A DNA stretch of 64,000 nucleotides from Manduca sexta (taxonomy: Eukaryota > Arthropoda > Insecta > Lepidoptera > Sphingidae). A model generated the notes under the pieces. The model worked only from the letters and a program-made list of their open reading frames with translations. It was not told the origin of the DNA and did not search any database. The first letter of the stretch is position 1. Each line of letters starts with the position of its first letter. The stretch lies in NCBI RefSeq assembly GCF_014839805.1, contig NC_051117.1, positions 9,548,001-9,612,000 of the forward strand, in the 5' to 3' direction. Made by a program: the position numbers and the translations under genes. Positions 34,797-47,261 of this stretch are shown here, in pieces.

Positions 34797-35338
34797 TAGG
34801 CTGGCTTGCACAACCTCTCACTAAACATGATTAACGCTCAATATATTAATCATAGTGCTGTCTTCCTAAAATCTTAATGATCATTCATGTAATACGTTGC
34901 TTAGTAAGCGTGTAGTAGTGTTAGCGTAGTAGTAGCGCAGTCCATTTCAACTTCGGTTGAATGTATCTATGTACCTATATTTGAATCCATTTTGCTACAA
35001 TCAAAATAGCAAATACTCAATCATTTTATTTTTTTCAAGTAGACCTTAATCGTGTCAATTCGGTCAAGGTAGAAATTAATAGACTGTTTGGTTACATATG
35101 TCCGGAATGATTATTGAATTATCCACTCAATCTAAAGTTCGAACTGAGTGTCCACATTAATATTGACTATTATAATAAATTCATTTTTAGGATCGATCTG
35201 GCGATATCGGGTTGTTTATTACATTCGGCCATTAATGGCAAACATGGACACATTGTAGTTTAAAGCAGTTAACAGCACGAAGTTGTAATATGTTGAGCAC
35301 TAAACATGTTTAGTAAGTCGATGTGCAAGACAGCCTTA
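34797..35338. mobile_element. MITE, same family as 18013-18455
   Basis: 542 bp with ends TAGGCTGGCTTGCACAAC and its near-complement GTGCAAGACAGCCTTA. It is uninterrupted where the 18-kb copy carries the nested MITE. Confidence 0.65.
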
Positions 35339-36032
35339 GGGTCAGAAAAAAAAAATCGTTTAAGTCAATTAGCCCTTCACCCGACCATATATTGTTTTTT
35401 TTTCTAACCCTACCTACATTACAATCCAAAACCATTTACTGACCTTAACCTTTGAATATCACCAAGCTCACCCGTTTAAGCAAACCCAAAAAACGAAGCA
35501 CAAAAACAATTCACATAGTGATGTTAACATGATGAGCGCATTATTTATCGATACGCGGCGCTCGACAATAGTGACGTGCGTATTTATGATGTCGATATAA
35601 TGGCGGCGTTGATGGATGAGCGCGGGCGGCGGGTTGGCCGTTTGATTTATGCCGACTCAATACTGCGCTCTGATTGGGTGGGAGTAGACGAGCGGGAATA
35701 TTACTGCTCCAATTTTTTATGTCATAGCACATTGAAATTTAATGTTTGAAAGACTATTAATTACTAATTAAATAATTATATGCACGGAATTTACAAGCCA
35801 GAAGCACCAAACATCATTTTCTTCCAATGTACTTTATTTTTAAAGATAATAATCATACCAAACAAAAATCTTATCAGTTATTGCACACTGACTTTGACAG
35901 CTTACTCATCTCAACAAAATATGACACTGACAGCTCATAAGGGATTGCAAGAATAACAACAAAAATTAATTCTATTTTTAAAAATATACTAATATTTTAT
36001 TAATTATTCCGACATTTTTATCTATTCACTTA
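35339..36032. other. Unique intergenic DNA with a CpG-rich core
   Basis: 35540-35720 is GC- and CpG-rich (GCGGCGTTGATG, GAGCGCGGGCGGCGGGTTGG) and interspersed with TTTATGA/TTATTTAT motifs. It lies between repeats but is not repeated in the window. It may be a regulatory island, but there is no gene next to it. Confidence 0.35.
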
Positions 36033-36187
36033 AAGCATCGGAATGTTTGCCGGCAAACATGACAGCTACATGACATTACGCGTGTCACGGAAAAATAACC
36101 TTATTATGTAGTATATAAGGTTATATTCCCGTGACACACGTAAATGTCATATAGCTGTCATGTTTACCGGCAAACATTCCGATGCTT
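36033..36187. repeat. 155-bp near-perfect palindrome (foldback element)
   Basis: Arms of about 73 bases (36033-36105 and 36115-36187) pair with about five mismatches and one single-base indel around a loop of under 10 bases. The ends are AAGCATCGGAATG and CATTCCGATGCTT. No clear target duplication. Confidence 0.85.
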
Positions 36188-37074
36188 CATGAATTAAAGT
36201 ATTAAAAACGTTAATACGTCTTCGCTGTTATAATAATACTTCATATTTGTAAAAAAAAAACATCAATGGCTTTATAATAATATCTTTTTTAATATTAACT
36301 ATTATATAATATTAAAATAAAAAAAGACGGTAGACACTATTACATCTATAAAAGGAGTGAAATGATCACGTACGAAGTGCCAATTCACTATAGGCCTCTT
36401 TTATTTTATAGTAATATTCACCCGCTTCCATGGGCGATTTTAAACAAGCTCGTGTGTGTCGTGAGCGGTTACATAATCACATTTACATCTATTTGTTAAT
36501 TCAGTATCTATCGGTGGGCGCGATCCGTCTTCTTACTACTACGGTGCCTTAGAACATAGAAACGCGTAGACCCGACTAGTCAATGAAGGAACTGTTTTTA
36601 ATACTGTCACGGGAAAGTGCTACTGCACCTGCTACAATGAAGTGGCATTCAGTAGAGTAACTATCTAGTCACGTGAGATGATTATCCCTCGGAAGGTGAC
36701 TCGGTTATGACGGACTGTGTAAATAATCATAGATAAAATCAGTTTCCAGTCTTCGAGGATATGCTCGGCACTTTAAACAAAACTGAAATAAATTAAAAAT
36801 AATTATTACTAGGTGGTGAGACTTATTAAAGATCCTTTTCAATTGTAGACAATCTTGTCAGCTTGGGGTTCTGTCATCTACGTCACTTTAGTGGGATATA
36901 AGACCCAATTATGTCGTTATTGAATACTTTCTTTTTTCCTCCAGTATGGGATCGAAGATTGACAGTTTCAATACCCAAGACCATGCCACTTTGATTTTTT
37001 CGAAGTTTTGTGTGTATTCCATAAATAGCATTTGCTTTGGCGAAGTAAAACATAGTAAGGAATCTTACATACCT
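36188..37074. other. Intergenic DNA right of the palindrome
   Basis: 36600-36725 is a weak, diverged family B copy (ATGATTATCCCTCGG). The remainder shows nothing I can support. Confidence 0.4.
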
Positions 37075-37215
37075 TAGAAATTCTTATGAATTAAGAAGGT
37101 TTGTGAAGTCTGCCGTCCCGCAATAGGCCAGCATGGTGGACTAAAGTCTAAACTCTCTCTTCGTAAACCACCACGCTGGCCTAGTGCAGGTTGGTAGACT
37201 TCACATACCTGATGC
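37075..37215. repeat. SINE family 2 fragments in inverted arrangement
   Basis: The block CACGCTGGCCTAGTGCAGG (37171-) and its inverted relative GGCCAGCATGGTGGAC (37128-) face each other, so part of the SINE body occurs twice head to head. Confidence 0.55.
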
Positions 37216-37438
37216 AGAGCTGATATTATTATTATCATGTGGTTGGTCATACTCTTCGATACATATTGCAGAAATAATTTGTTTTTTTTTTTGAACATTG
37301 GGCGTCTCATAAAACATACAAACATACCGAAATCATTTCCGAATATTGGGTACGGACCCAGAAGATTCTCAGGCGCATACGTCACTATAATATGAAGTAA
37401 AAAAATGAATGTTCAATATAAATTGTCTTTAGTTTAAA

Positions 37439-38254
37439 CTAGCTTCCGCCCGCAGCTTCGCCGGCGTGGATTTCGGACTTCAAAAATGGAGGAGGTGCTT
37501 AATTTGTCGGGATGCTTTTTTAATGTATGGTGGTATGCAGGTGGTCCGATTGTCCGGTCAGGGTCTGATGATGGGATCCCGGTGAAATTGAAGGAAGCAT
37601 ATAGCATGATTCAGTATTCACGCGTGATGGCTTATTATTAGCGTATTTCATGTATAACTTTGGTGTTTCTATACCGATTTCTATGATTCTTTTTTATGGA
37701 ATATTTGATAATGTTAACTTTTTAATTAGGGATGACTGAGAGTGTTATAAACGTAAGAGTAGACAAATATAATGAGAAAGCTTCGAACTGCTAAGCTATC
37801 GGGAGTTACACGTGTTATTGTGAGTCAACCATAAAAGATAGACATATGCTGTCGTGGGATATTTTTTACATAATTTTAAGGAGAACATTTTCGTCATACA
37901 TGATTTCTGTGTAGCTTTAACCATTAAGGTTGCACACGCGACGGAAGCTTAAAAAATGGAGTAACTTCTCCCGTTTTCCCAACATTTCCCTTCACTGCTC
38001 TGCTCCTATTAATTGTAGCGTGATGAAAAGTATACTATAACCATACTCCTGTATGAAAAATAATTCTACCAAGTTTCATTAAAATCTGTAGAGTAGTTTT
38101 TGTTTCTATAACGGTTATACAGACAGACAGACAAAAATTTTACTAATAACATTTTTGGCATCAGTATCGATCCCTAATCACCCCCTGATAGTTATTTTGG
38201 AAATATATTTCATGTACAGAATTGACCTCTCTACAGATTTATTATAAGTATAGA
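37439..38254 (-). mobile_element. Non-autonomous Helitron
   Basis: Same family as 1478-2724. On the minus strand it starts TCTATACTTATAATAAATC and ends GGAAGCTAG, inserted between A and T. It is 816 bp, with a GC-rich potential hairpin just before CTAG. Confidence 0.8.
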
Positions 38255-38819
38255 TAGATAGAAGAAGATAAGCGACTTTATGTGAGTAATAATAATTAAA
38301 TATTTTCATGTTCCTTGACTTATCATAAATGCAACTATGTCCGCCTACGTGATTAATAAAGCACTTTATTTTATTTTACTTTAAATTGTCTTTAAGCTCT
38401 TAATTTATTTTAAATTGTGTTTGTAAATTCAAATCCAAAGTATTCTGTCCCATCTACACTACTCTTTGGTATATTATAGCCGAGTTCACCCGATCACTAT
38501 CAGCTGATTTTGGTTTTTTTATTGACGTGGTCGGCGCTCCTGCGGCATGAATAAAACATTTGTGCGTATTTTTCGTCAATAACCACTTGACTGGAGCTAT
38601 TTTGTGAATCAAATGCGATGGGCTTTGGAGCTGGTGGGAGTTCCCCTTTATATTGTATCTTGATTATTATACAATTGTCTGGGAAATAAATGCATCTTGT
38701 TTTGCAAATAGTATGATGAAGCTATACACCTTCTCCGTTCAATAGGAAGGAGTTCATAATAGACTAAGGGTCGTATTAATAAACCAATGTCATCTTAGAA
38801 TATATTTTTTGACAAAACA

Positions 38820-38937
38820 AAGTGAAGGTAAGTAGAGTCCTCGGTAGTTGATAAAATTACGCCGGCCTGTTGGAAACAGGTATACACAGGCTGGTCCCGG
38901 AACGCGACACACTTACGCGAGCCACTAAACATGTTTA
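38820..38937 (+). repeat. Interspersed repeat, family B, fragment
   Basis: Central piece with CAGGCTGGTCCCGGAACGCG. Confidence 0.5.
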
Positions 38938-40794
38938 AACAAGTTATTAATTTGTTTCTTTTTAATTTTAATTAAAAGGCTGCCTGTAGTTTTAGAACCT
39001 TACTACTGATATCGAACTTGAGACCGATTTTGAGGAGCATAATATATTAATTCGACCCTTAGCTACTATAGAAGACTAATATAAATCGCCTTCTGACGTA
39101 AGGTACTTATTTTTATTGGGTATATTTGACGGGTAGTTAGTGATTTTGGTCATAACGAGGGCCGCGACGTCGTTTATTGGTTCACATTATTTGGATCGTA
39201 CTTTACCTATTTTTTTTGTTTTGGTGCAGCATGTGTATTACTCAATGGAGGGATCTGGATTTGATTTCCATGTCAACTAATATTTTTCAAGAGGTTTTCT
39301 AACACCATCTTATGAATAACAAATATATCCTTCTCTTTCAGCTATATGACTTTATTATGAGTTAACTCACTCGCTCATTTACAAGCAATATAAAATAACA
39401 TCGCCTTCAAAAATATGTTAAGAATACCTCAACATTCCGAAGCTATCAAATCTGTAGGAAACGAAAGTCACCGCGATAGTGACGTCAGGCAATCTTCCGA
39501 AAGGTTTTTGTGAGCGCCCCTCCCCCGTCTCCTCCTTCACACCTTAATGATGTTCATTAGTATTCCATCGCGCCGACTCGTTCAGTAAATAAAAATTTGC
39601 AATCATTCCGGGCAGATGTTACGATCCATTACGCAAGCGTGACGTGCGCCTCCCGATTTATTGCTAGGGGATGTAGGGGAGAGTGTTGCGGACGGGCCCG
39701 CTGCGTTTTTATAAGACGCGAGCTAGTTTAACACGTGATGGTATGTGAAGTCGTGCATAAACATTGGCAATTCTGAAATTGTTGAAGGGAAACCAGTATA
39801 AAAGACATGATATAAAAGTTCAGCGTTAAATTCTACATACATACTCTTGTTTTAATTTTAGCTCTTTGAGGTGAATCGGTATTAGTATAGGCGATCGCAT
39901 ACATTATAAAATTATGTGAATAAATGTCCGGTGTTGAGTGAATTCTTTTATAAAACATGATTTTCCATTACAACTGTTAACTGAATTATCAAATCTTGTT
40001 TCGTGTTTTAAAAACATTGCAATTCGATGAAACAAAGCACTTTCAACCATTTACGTATTCCGCTCCATTTGCATTGATTTAGTTTACCGGTTTTCTATTG
40101 TTGCAACGTATTAAATATATCTCTGTAATTCTATAAACTAGGTTCTTCTCGAAACTTCGCCCACGTAAAAGTCTGTTTTAAGTGTACAACACAAATTGTA
40201 GGTAGTGTTGGTACTGCTAAAACGTTTATTTCCAGGCGAAAGGTTAGCTCATTTCGTCAGTTAATTAGGAATATTTATAACGCGTGCAATCGCGTGATCT
40301 CTCACCCTATGTTTACAAACAAACGCAACCGTCTTATCTCTAACTGCGTCTTCCATTGCCGCTCGCACACGCCCTATCTCTACTCCGATCTACACAAAAC
40401 CTTCAATGTACTATACTGCTCAAATGTAAGCAGTTGAATTTAAAGCGAAGATCTTAATATCCGCTCAGTTATTGTGTCGTTAGACAGTTCGCAGACAGTG
40501 GTAGTGGGAGATTGGCCTTTTTTAATCAAAGGTAGAAGTCGGGTTGATTGTCTGTTTCGAAATAATCTCGGATTGTTACGTGTATATTTGTTTAATTTAA
40601 TTAGAAGGCAGACGAGTGGAGTGATCGCGAGACGGTAGAATATTAACAATTATAATTATTTGTGTAGAAGTTTTATATACAAAAATATGTTTTAGTATTT
40701 GTTATGTTTAATACATGGGGCAAAAAAATGTGGAGTAGAGATCACGTACCTGCAATTGCAAACACAGGCGTCTGCCTGCAAGGATGTCAGAAAA
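38938..40794. other. Intergenic DNA with a GC-richer core
   Basis: 39470-39730 is apparently unique, CpG-bearing DNA with a TATA-like motif (GTTTTTATAAGACGCG at about 39703). It could be a promoter or enhancer, but no coding exon follows in either direction. The 69-codon frame at 40440-40649 is unsupported. Confidence 0.35.
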
Positions 40795-40895
40795 TGCAAG
40801 CCGCTTTTGACACCTCCGTCTGGAAATCTTTAGGCGAGGCCTATGTCCAGCAGTGGACTTCATGTGGTTTATAAGCTATGTTGATGATTATGTCG
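40795..40895 (+). repeat. RTE-type LINE 3' tail fragment
   Basis: GGCGAGGCCTATGTCCAGCA followed by a short TGATGATTATG end. Same 3' segment as 20205-20460. Confidence 0.55.
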
Positions 40896-41268
40896 GTAGA
40901 GCTGGTAGTAGAACTCATTAATAATATTTAAAATAATTTAAAATGTGACAAGCATTGCGAGTTTAAGTGTATATAAAGAAATAATTTGTGAAGGAGATTG
41001 TCAGGATTTCTATCTGATTAACCATAAAAATACAAAAACATTTACTAGATCTGATTTCTGTGCACCAGTAAGTCCACATGACTCCAATAATAATTAAAAT
41101 CTTAATAACTTTGTACAGAATGAGTTAAAATATAAACAAAATTTCCAGAGTATATATAAATCAAAATAGTTGTTTTTATATTACTTTTTACCCACTACCA
41201 CTTCCCCTAGGAAGTAATTTAACATTATAAACATTTTGTGTTTCTAGTACCCATATTTATATTACCAA

Positions 41269-41768
41269 CTAGCTTCCGCCCGCAGCTTCGCCCGCGTGGA
41301 TTTCGGACTTCAAAAATGGAGGAGGTGCTCAATTTGTCGGGATGTTTTTTTTAATTTATGGTGGTATGCAGGTGGTCCGATTGTCCGGTCAGGGTTTGAT
41401 GATGGGATCCTGGTGAAATCGAAGGAACTTTTAACCATTAAGGTTGCACACGAAATGACGGAAGCTTAAAAAATGGAGTAACTTCTCCCGTTTTCCCAAC
41501 ATTTTCCATCACTGCTATGCTCCTATTAATTGTAGCGTGATGAAAAGTATACTATAACCAGCTCAGGAGTATGAAAAATAATTGTACCAAGTTAAGTTAA
41601 AATCCGTCGAGTAGTTTTTTGTTTCTATAACGGTTATACAGACAGACAGACAAAAATTTTACTAATTGCATTTTGGCATCAGTATCGATCCCTAATCACC
41701 CCCAGTTATTTTGGAAATATATTTCATGTACAGAATTGACCTCTCTACAGATTTATTATAAGTATAGA
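41269..41768 (-). mobile_element. Non-autonomous Helitron, internally deleted
   Basis: 500 bp. Both ends match 37439-38254, and the middle is shortened by about 300 bp. Correct A|T insertion site. Confidence 0.8.
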
Positions 41769-42069
41769 TATGCAAAAGTAGCTCAAAAATTGTCCATAAC
41801 GAAAACATGCATTTTAAAGTAAAACAAAAGAAATAATATCGTGAAGCCAACCAAATAACTAATGATATATTAAATTTTGTGACTGTTCAATTTAGTCGGG
41901 TCCGCGATATCACTTTTGTTTCAGAACGCGACATTACATTATTATATTCTGTGCTCCAACGCACACTGCTTTGATGTTAGGAACACAACTACATTGCTTA
42001 GACAACAGTGAACTTTATACAATAGCAATAAAGCTTAAATTGACTCTACGTATTAGTTAGAAAACGTTT

Positions 42070-42251
42070 GTATGGGAAATAGAAAAATGCTGTTTTGAGG
42101 ATTTTCCCGGCAATTATTCGAATTTTTCTCACCTTTTAAATCTTCCCTAGATCTCCACGAATAATTCAAGACCAAGATAAGATAAATCCGTTCAGCCGTT
42201 CTCGAGTTTTAGCGAGACTAACGAACAGCAATTCATTTTTATATATATAGA
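42070..42251 (-). mobile_element. Helitron-like 5' end, fourth family
   Basis: Minus strand starts TCTATATATATAAAAATGAA after an A, then TTGCTGTTCGTTAGTCTCGC. It shares its first 20 bases with the third family but differs after that. The 3' end was not found. Confidence 0.55.
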
Positions 42252-42689
42252 TTACGTCATATGTGAAAATAAACGTCAGCCGCTGCATTAATTTAATTTC
42301 AAGACAAAACTAAATATAACACGAAAGACATTTTAGACTATTTAATCAGCCCCTACACAGATTATAAGTAATCTTTTAAAAGCCTCTTAATTCGCGAGAC
42401 AGGTGTTCGCTAAATCGTTGGAATAAAATAATATTAGTGGCGGTCCAAATCTCGTAGATGGACAGCTTGGCGACATTAAAAACGCTTCTCATTGCTCACT
42501 TAATCACTGTGGAGTGTTGATGAGGGGACATTCAGGGAGCGAGCTCGGTTTGTAAGGGACAGTTATTAAGGTCGCTTTTTGAGTGTTCGGTTGATAGATT
42601 AGTAATGATGACATATTGTATGCTATATTGTTTTTGTGGGTGTTTTCTCTAGTTATGAGAAGGTATGTTTGGACTTAATATTTATTTAT

Positions 42690-42925
42690 TTATTTATTTG
42701 CACTTTATATACATTATAAGTATATCGGCGGACTTAATGCCAAAGGCATTCTCTCCCAGTCAACCTAAGGGTGGTGCAGAGAATATGTGTAATATGTTCT
42801 TTTGAAGCATTAATAATAATATTAATGTTTTATTTTTTATTTTTATTGCATTTGTTATACAAATGTACATAAGCGGACTTAATGTTTTAGGCATTCTCTC
42901 CCAATCAACGTAAGGGTGGTAAAGT
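42690..42925. repeat. Duplicated interspersed repeat
   Basis: The block GCGGACTTAATG..GGCATTCTCTCCCA occurs twice, at 42727 and 42873, each preceded by a T-rich stretch (TTTATTTATTTATTT at 42683). Reads as two copies of one retroelement tail. Confidence 0.5.
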
Positions 42926-43514
42926 GATAAATTATATATCCATAGTATAGGTATATAATTATCTTTATTAGAGAAGTATTCATTAGGCTCTGTCTTTATC
43001 GTGGAAATCGATTTTAATTTCACATATGTATTAAACTATCTATTAATATATACTAAATAAAATAAATATTATTCTAATTAGTACACAGATTTCCTTCAAG
43101 ATTTCTCTCTATATTAAAACGAGAGATAATAAACAAACATAGATTTTATTTTGCATTCTAAATAAGGCGTGAAATATAAAAAAATGTAAAAAACTTGTAC
43201 GAGTTATTAACGATTTTCAAGACATTACAAATTACCATAAAAATCTAATATAATATATAATATAATTTCCCCCGGTTCATGCGACCAAATTCGCAGGAAA
43301 CAGCTAGTGCCAAGGACGTCCTGCCCCCTCCGTCCCATCACTGGCCATTCATCCCAGTTACTCTTAATTTAGCCGAGCCAGAGCAAACTTCGCGACCATT
43401 ACCCGAGACATTAACGCGTTCGAATGAATAATCTCACAACAATTCTCCCAGGCTTTAAATATTATATTTTTTGTGGCGCAAATGTAGGGAGTTGACGGAT
43501 TTTTTTTACAACTT
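42926..43514. other. Intergenic DNA
   Basis: 43265-43430 is unique and GC-richer (CGTCCTGCCCCCTCCGTCCC). No coding signal. Confidence 0.4.
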
Positions 43515-43765
43515 TTTTTTGTACGTGCAAAGTGACCTCACTGCATCTGATAGTAAGTGGAGTGGGGTCCAATAGAATGTCGACTGATGAGAGATGTCCC
43601 CTTGACAGTCGACACAATTATGCCGGCCGGATATACACAGGCTGATCCCAGAACGCGACACACTGACGTGGGCTACTATGGCGGGTTTTAGCACCTTGCT
43701 GTATGGTGGTCGCTATCCGAGGGGATATAAAATATATCCTACCACCAGCAAAACTTAGTGATAAA
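43515..43765 (+). repeat. Interspersed repeat, family B
   Basis: Good copy, ends in TCCTACCACCAGCAAAACTT. Confidence 0.6.
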
Positions 43766-43840
43766 AGTTATGCTTGGATAATGATAGCAGTTTCAATTTA
43801 TAGTGCTAATGTCACTGGTCTGTAAACATATTATTATTAA

Positions 43841-44129
43841 CTAGCTGACCCGACAGACGTTGTCCTGTCTTAACTATGTATGCACGCGCGCATTCTGTCA
43901 ATCGTTGACAGTAATTTCAAACCACTGACACTTATGTATAATTAATATTGTCGTTAAGTTTTCTTAAATTTTCTAATTTTCCGCGCAATTTTTGATTTTT
44001 TTCTTTCATAAGAACCTTCTCCTGACAATAACAAACACAACAAAAAAAATAGTGAAATCGGTCCAGCCGTTCACGCGTGATGGCATGGCGTGACCAAGGA
44101 AAATAGGGATTCATTTTTATATATATAGA
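43841..44129 (-). mobile_element. Non-autonomous Helitron, third family
   Basis: 289 bp. Minus strand starts TCTATATATATAAAAATGAA after an A and ends CGGGTCAGCTAG before a T. It is full length and matches the copy in the TRABD intron at 62051-62340. Confidence 0.8.
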
Positions 44130-44979
44130 TATAAAAGTTCGTGGAAGTATTTGAATACTTTTTAACGTGTACGCATTAACTGCTGACCGGATTTGGATGC
44201 AATTTGGTAATCGGGATGATCAAGATGTGGATTATATGCTATTTTTTATCTTGGAAAAGGGCACAACAAGACGTTTATTCGATAAGAATACACCGCGTAT
44301 AGCTGCGGCATCTCAGTCCAATTATAATTACACGATTATAAGGTCAGTTGTTAAGTAAAGTGTTTTTTTATTCAAAAAATTGAAACTAAGGTAATTAAGT
44401 CAATAGGGCTTTCATTCGTCGATATTAATGCCTAACTACCATCTACCATCCATCCAACTGTTAGAAACAGAGGCGTTTTTTTATTTATTAACAAAATATA
44501 CACTTATTTAACTAATATAAGTGATATTGGTTTTGGCCACTCAGTATTAGCCCGAAGTCTGTAATTTTTCTATCTCTGCCCACGAGCCTTGTAACAAAAT
44601 TTTATTAATAACGCAATATATTAATTATCTCTGTTCATCCTGGAATGTTCATTTTATTCAACAAACCATCATAAATATTTTTATCTAACACTAGTGTATC
44701 AAACACGTACAGAAGATTATCTACCAAACAGCTTCGGCTGGATTAAGCGGGAGTAGCGCATTCCTACATTAAGCACCGGATATAAAAGTTTAACGGCATT
44801 TTGATAGATTCCATTAATTTTAATGTTCTACGTTGTGACGATCAACGGAATGAGTTCTTGACCTAGAATAGGTTGTGTTTGAGTCATGATAATCGGCTTT
44901 GCATGGCTCTCGTTCAGGTCCATCAGCTGTTGTTGGTAATGTTAAAAATAGTCATGGTTGAATTTTTTTAATAAGTGTG

Positions 44980-45215
44980 CGGCAAAGTGACACACTGTAG
45001 CTAATGGTACGTGGAGTGAGGTCCAATAGCATGTCGACTGACTAAAGATGATTACTCTTCGGCACGACACAATTATGCCGGCCTCTTGGAACCGGACGTA
45101 ATCGGAACACGACACGCTTACGTGAGCCACTAGGGCGAGTTTTAACACCTTGTTTACGGTGGTCGCTATCCAGGCGGATATAAAATATATTCTGACAACA
45201 GCAAAACGTTCAGGC
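44980..45215 (+). repeat. Interspersed repeat, family B
   Basis: Colinear with 43515-43765. A family 1 SINE starts about 50 bp further on. Confidence 0.6.
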
Positions 45216-45261
45216 GAGCGGCATGTTCGTCACGTTATTTACCTGTATAAATAAATACATA

Positions 45262-45512
45262 ACATCACGCATTTTATCCCCGAAGGGGTATGCAGAGGCG
45301 CAACTAGGGCACCCACTTTTCGCCAAGTGTGTTCTGTCCCATGATGTGATAGGGGGCGAGCCTATCGCCATATCGGGCACAAATTCTAGACTCCGGGCTG
45401 ATACTGAGCAGAAAAACCCAAATATCACTTTGCCCGACCCGGGATTCGAACCCAGGACCTCAGAGCGCTATTGTACCGGACGTGCAATACAACTACGCCA
45501 CCGAGGCAGTAA
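45262..45512 (-). repeat. tRNA-derived SINE, family 1
   Basis: Full-length copy of the family at 4639-4890 in reverse, with B-box GGTTCGAATCC and head CTGCCTCGGTGGCGTAG. Confidence 0.8.
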
Positions 45513-46469
45513 ATAAATGTAAAGTCGGCATATCTAATTAGATGCATAATAGTCAGCAAACAATTTGAGCACACTAGCTTATAGAGTTTTCTTGTACGTA
45601 GAATAGCTATACTAATGTGTTTCACGCTTGGTCGAAACGGGCAACTATCTATAGCAGTTTTTCGCCATTATATATGCAGTCGATATCCGACCAAGTACAC
45701 AAACTACAACACTCTTCCACACGCAAATTTTAATTAATTAAAATCAATAAATCGCTATCGCCTATAACTTGTACCAACTGTGTACAGTTAAAAAGCTTTT
45801 GCGATAATCGTGACGTTATATCTGCGGTGATGTTTTAATACAACCGGTGTTCCGGCTGTAATCCGGAGAAAAATCCGGCGCAACCGACACACCCGGCAAA
45901 ACCGGCACAACCGGAACCGCCGGGACAACCGGAACTCGAGAGTTTTATGACGCATGAGCTATTTAATCTCCAAGGTTATTAATTGCGTGGGTTAATTTTA
46001 ATTAATTTTATCTTCACTTGGAATTTGTTTTATTAAAGGTTAGGGTTTGTTAGTCTGGCGACAAGATGTTAAATAACTGGTTATGAGTTGAATTTGCAAC
46101 CTAAGACCCCATTTAAATTACAAGCCTTAAACACACGTTTACAACTAGACTTAATTTGTACGCTAAGGGCGCGTTAGCATGTGAAAGTCTCGATCAAAAT
46201 TCATGTAATTTTTATCGCGCGTTTTGCTAGCGTCTAATGCTTGTCGTATGAAATAGGCCTAAAATAAATGATTTTAGATCTGTATGTGATCGAAGTTTAC
46301 TAACAACATAAAACTTGTGTCTTAGTGTGGGTATTATACTATGTGTAAATGTTGTATTTATTAAACAAGATTATAGTACATTTATCAGTGGCTCAAGAAC
46401 AGCAGCGCTTTGTATAACAGGCCAACTATATTTTTATGGGATAAAAAATATCACAAGATACAAATCACG
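45513..46469. other. Intergenic DNA with the CCGG motif cluster
   Basis: Besides the degenerate repeat at 45845-45950, no feature is seen. Confidence 0.45.
45845..45950. repeat. Degenerate ACCGG/CCGGA short tandem repeat
   Basis: About ten ACCGG, CCGGC or CCGGA motifs spaced 8-16 bases apart, with AACCGGCACAACCGGAAC in the middle. It is GC-rich in AT-rich surroundings and not in any repeat I recognise. Confidence 0.6.
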
Positions 46470-46635
46470 CGTTAATCCTCAAAGAGGCAGGAAGACGTGC
46501 AACCAGGGCGCATCAAACTACGGGTTGGTACTGAGCAAAAAATCCCAAAATTACTTAGCCGGACTCGGGATTCCAACCCGGGTACTCGAGCGGTACAGCA
46601 CCGTGGACGCTAAACAACTACGCCACCGAGGTAAG
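46470..46635 (-). repeat. tRNA-derived SINE, family 1, internally deleted
   Basis: Carries the reverse head (ACTACGCCACCGAGG) and reverse B-box (ATTCCAACCCGG). The central body is shortened. Confidence 0.65.
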
Positions 46636-46854
46636 CATCAAAATGTCCTATATGTTTACGATATAAATGCTACCTGTGTGCCAAATTCCATCTAAATCTA
46701 TTCAATAGTTTCTACGTTTACACGAATGTTAAACATTACAATTAAAGTTCAAGAAACAATGAGATCATTCTGCGTAGATCGGACCATCAACAGCTAAACA
46801 TTTTAAAAGTTGTATAATTGTAAAATGTAGTTAGATATTGTAACTTGACTTTGC

Positions 46855-46965
46855 GGATGACCAACACCTCAGCCCGCCCCTGACCACGAAGGCTGCAAAG
46901 TCTTCGAAACGTCGAAAGAAAATTAAATAACAAACCGCGATAAAATCCGAAAAGTAGTTTAATTT
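46855..46965 (+). repeat. Interspersed repeat, family E fragment
   Basis: Same block as 21595-21665, followed by a TAAAATCCGAAAAGTAGTTT tail that occurs in many insect transposon remnants. Confidence 0.5.
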
Positions 46966-47261
46966 TAATGTTTTAGCATTCATTTTAGAAACTACAACAT
47001 TCATATTACTAATGTAAACAGAATAACAGAGTGATATGTTCTTATTCAAAGCTAAAATTAGAGCTACATCATATACCATAACCGATAATGTAGTTAGAGA
47101 TATTCCGCCATCCTGTTTCAATCCGACGCTATCGAGATCACACTATCAATGGAAATCGAATGTCGTCTGCAACGCGGTCACGCGCCACACTTTATAAAAT
47201 AGAAGCCCAAGTAGCAGATTAGGTTCTATACTCGAACTTATTATGTACTATACTCTCTTTA

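Noticed and set aside
36602..36722. A separate repeat family
   Set aside because: It shows enough family B landmarks to be a diverged copy, but too few to list as a firm feature.
46315..46695. 126-codon open frame on the plus strand
   Set aside because: It runs antisense through a SINE copy and has no motif; its length is chance.
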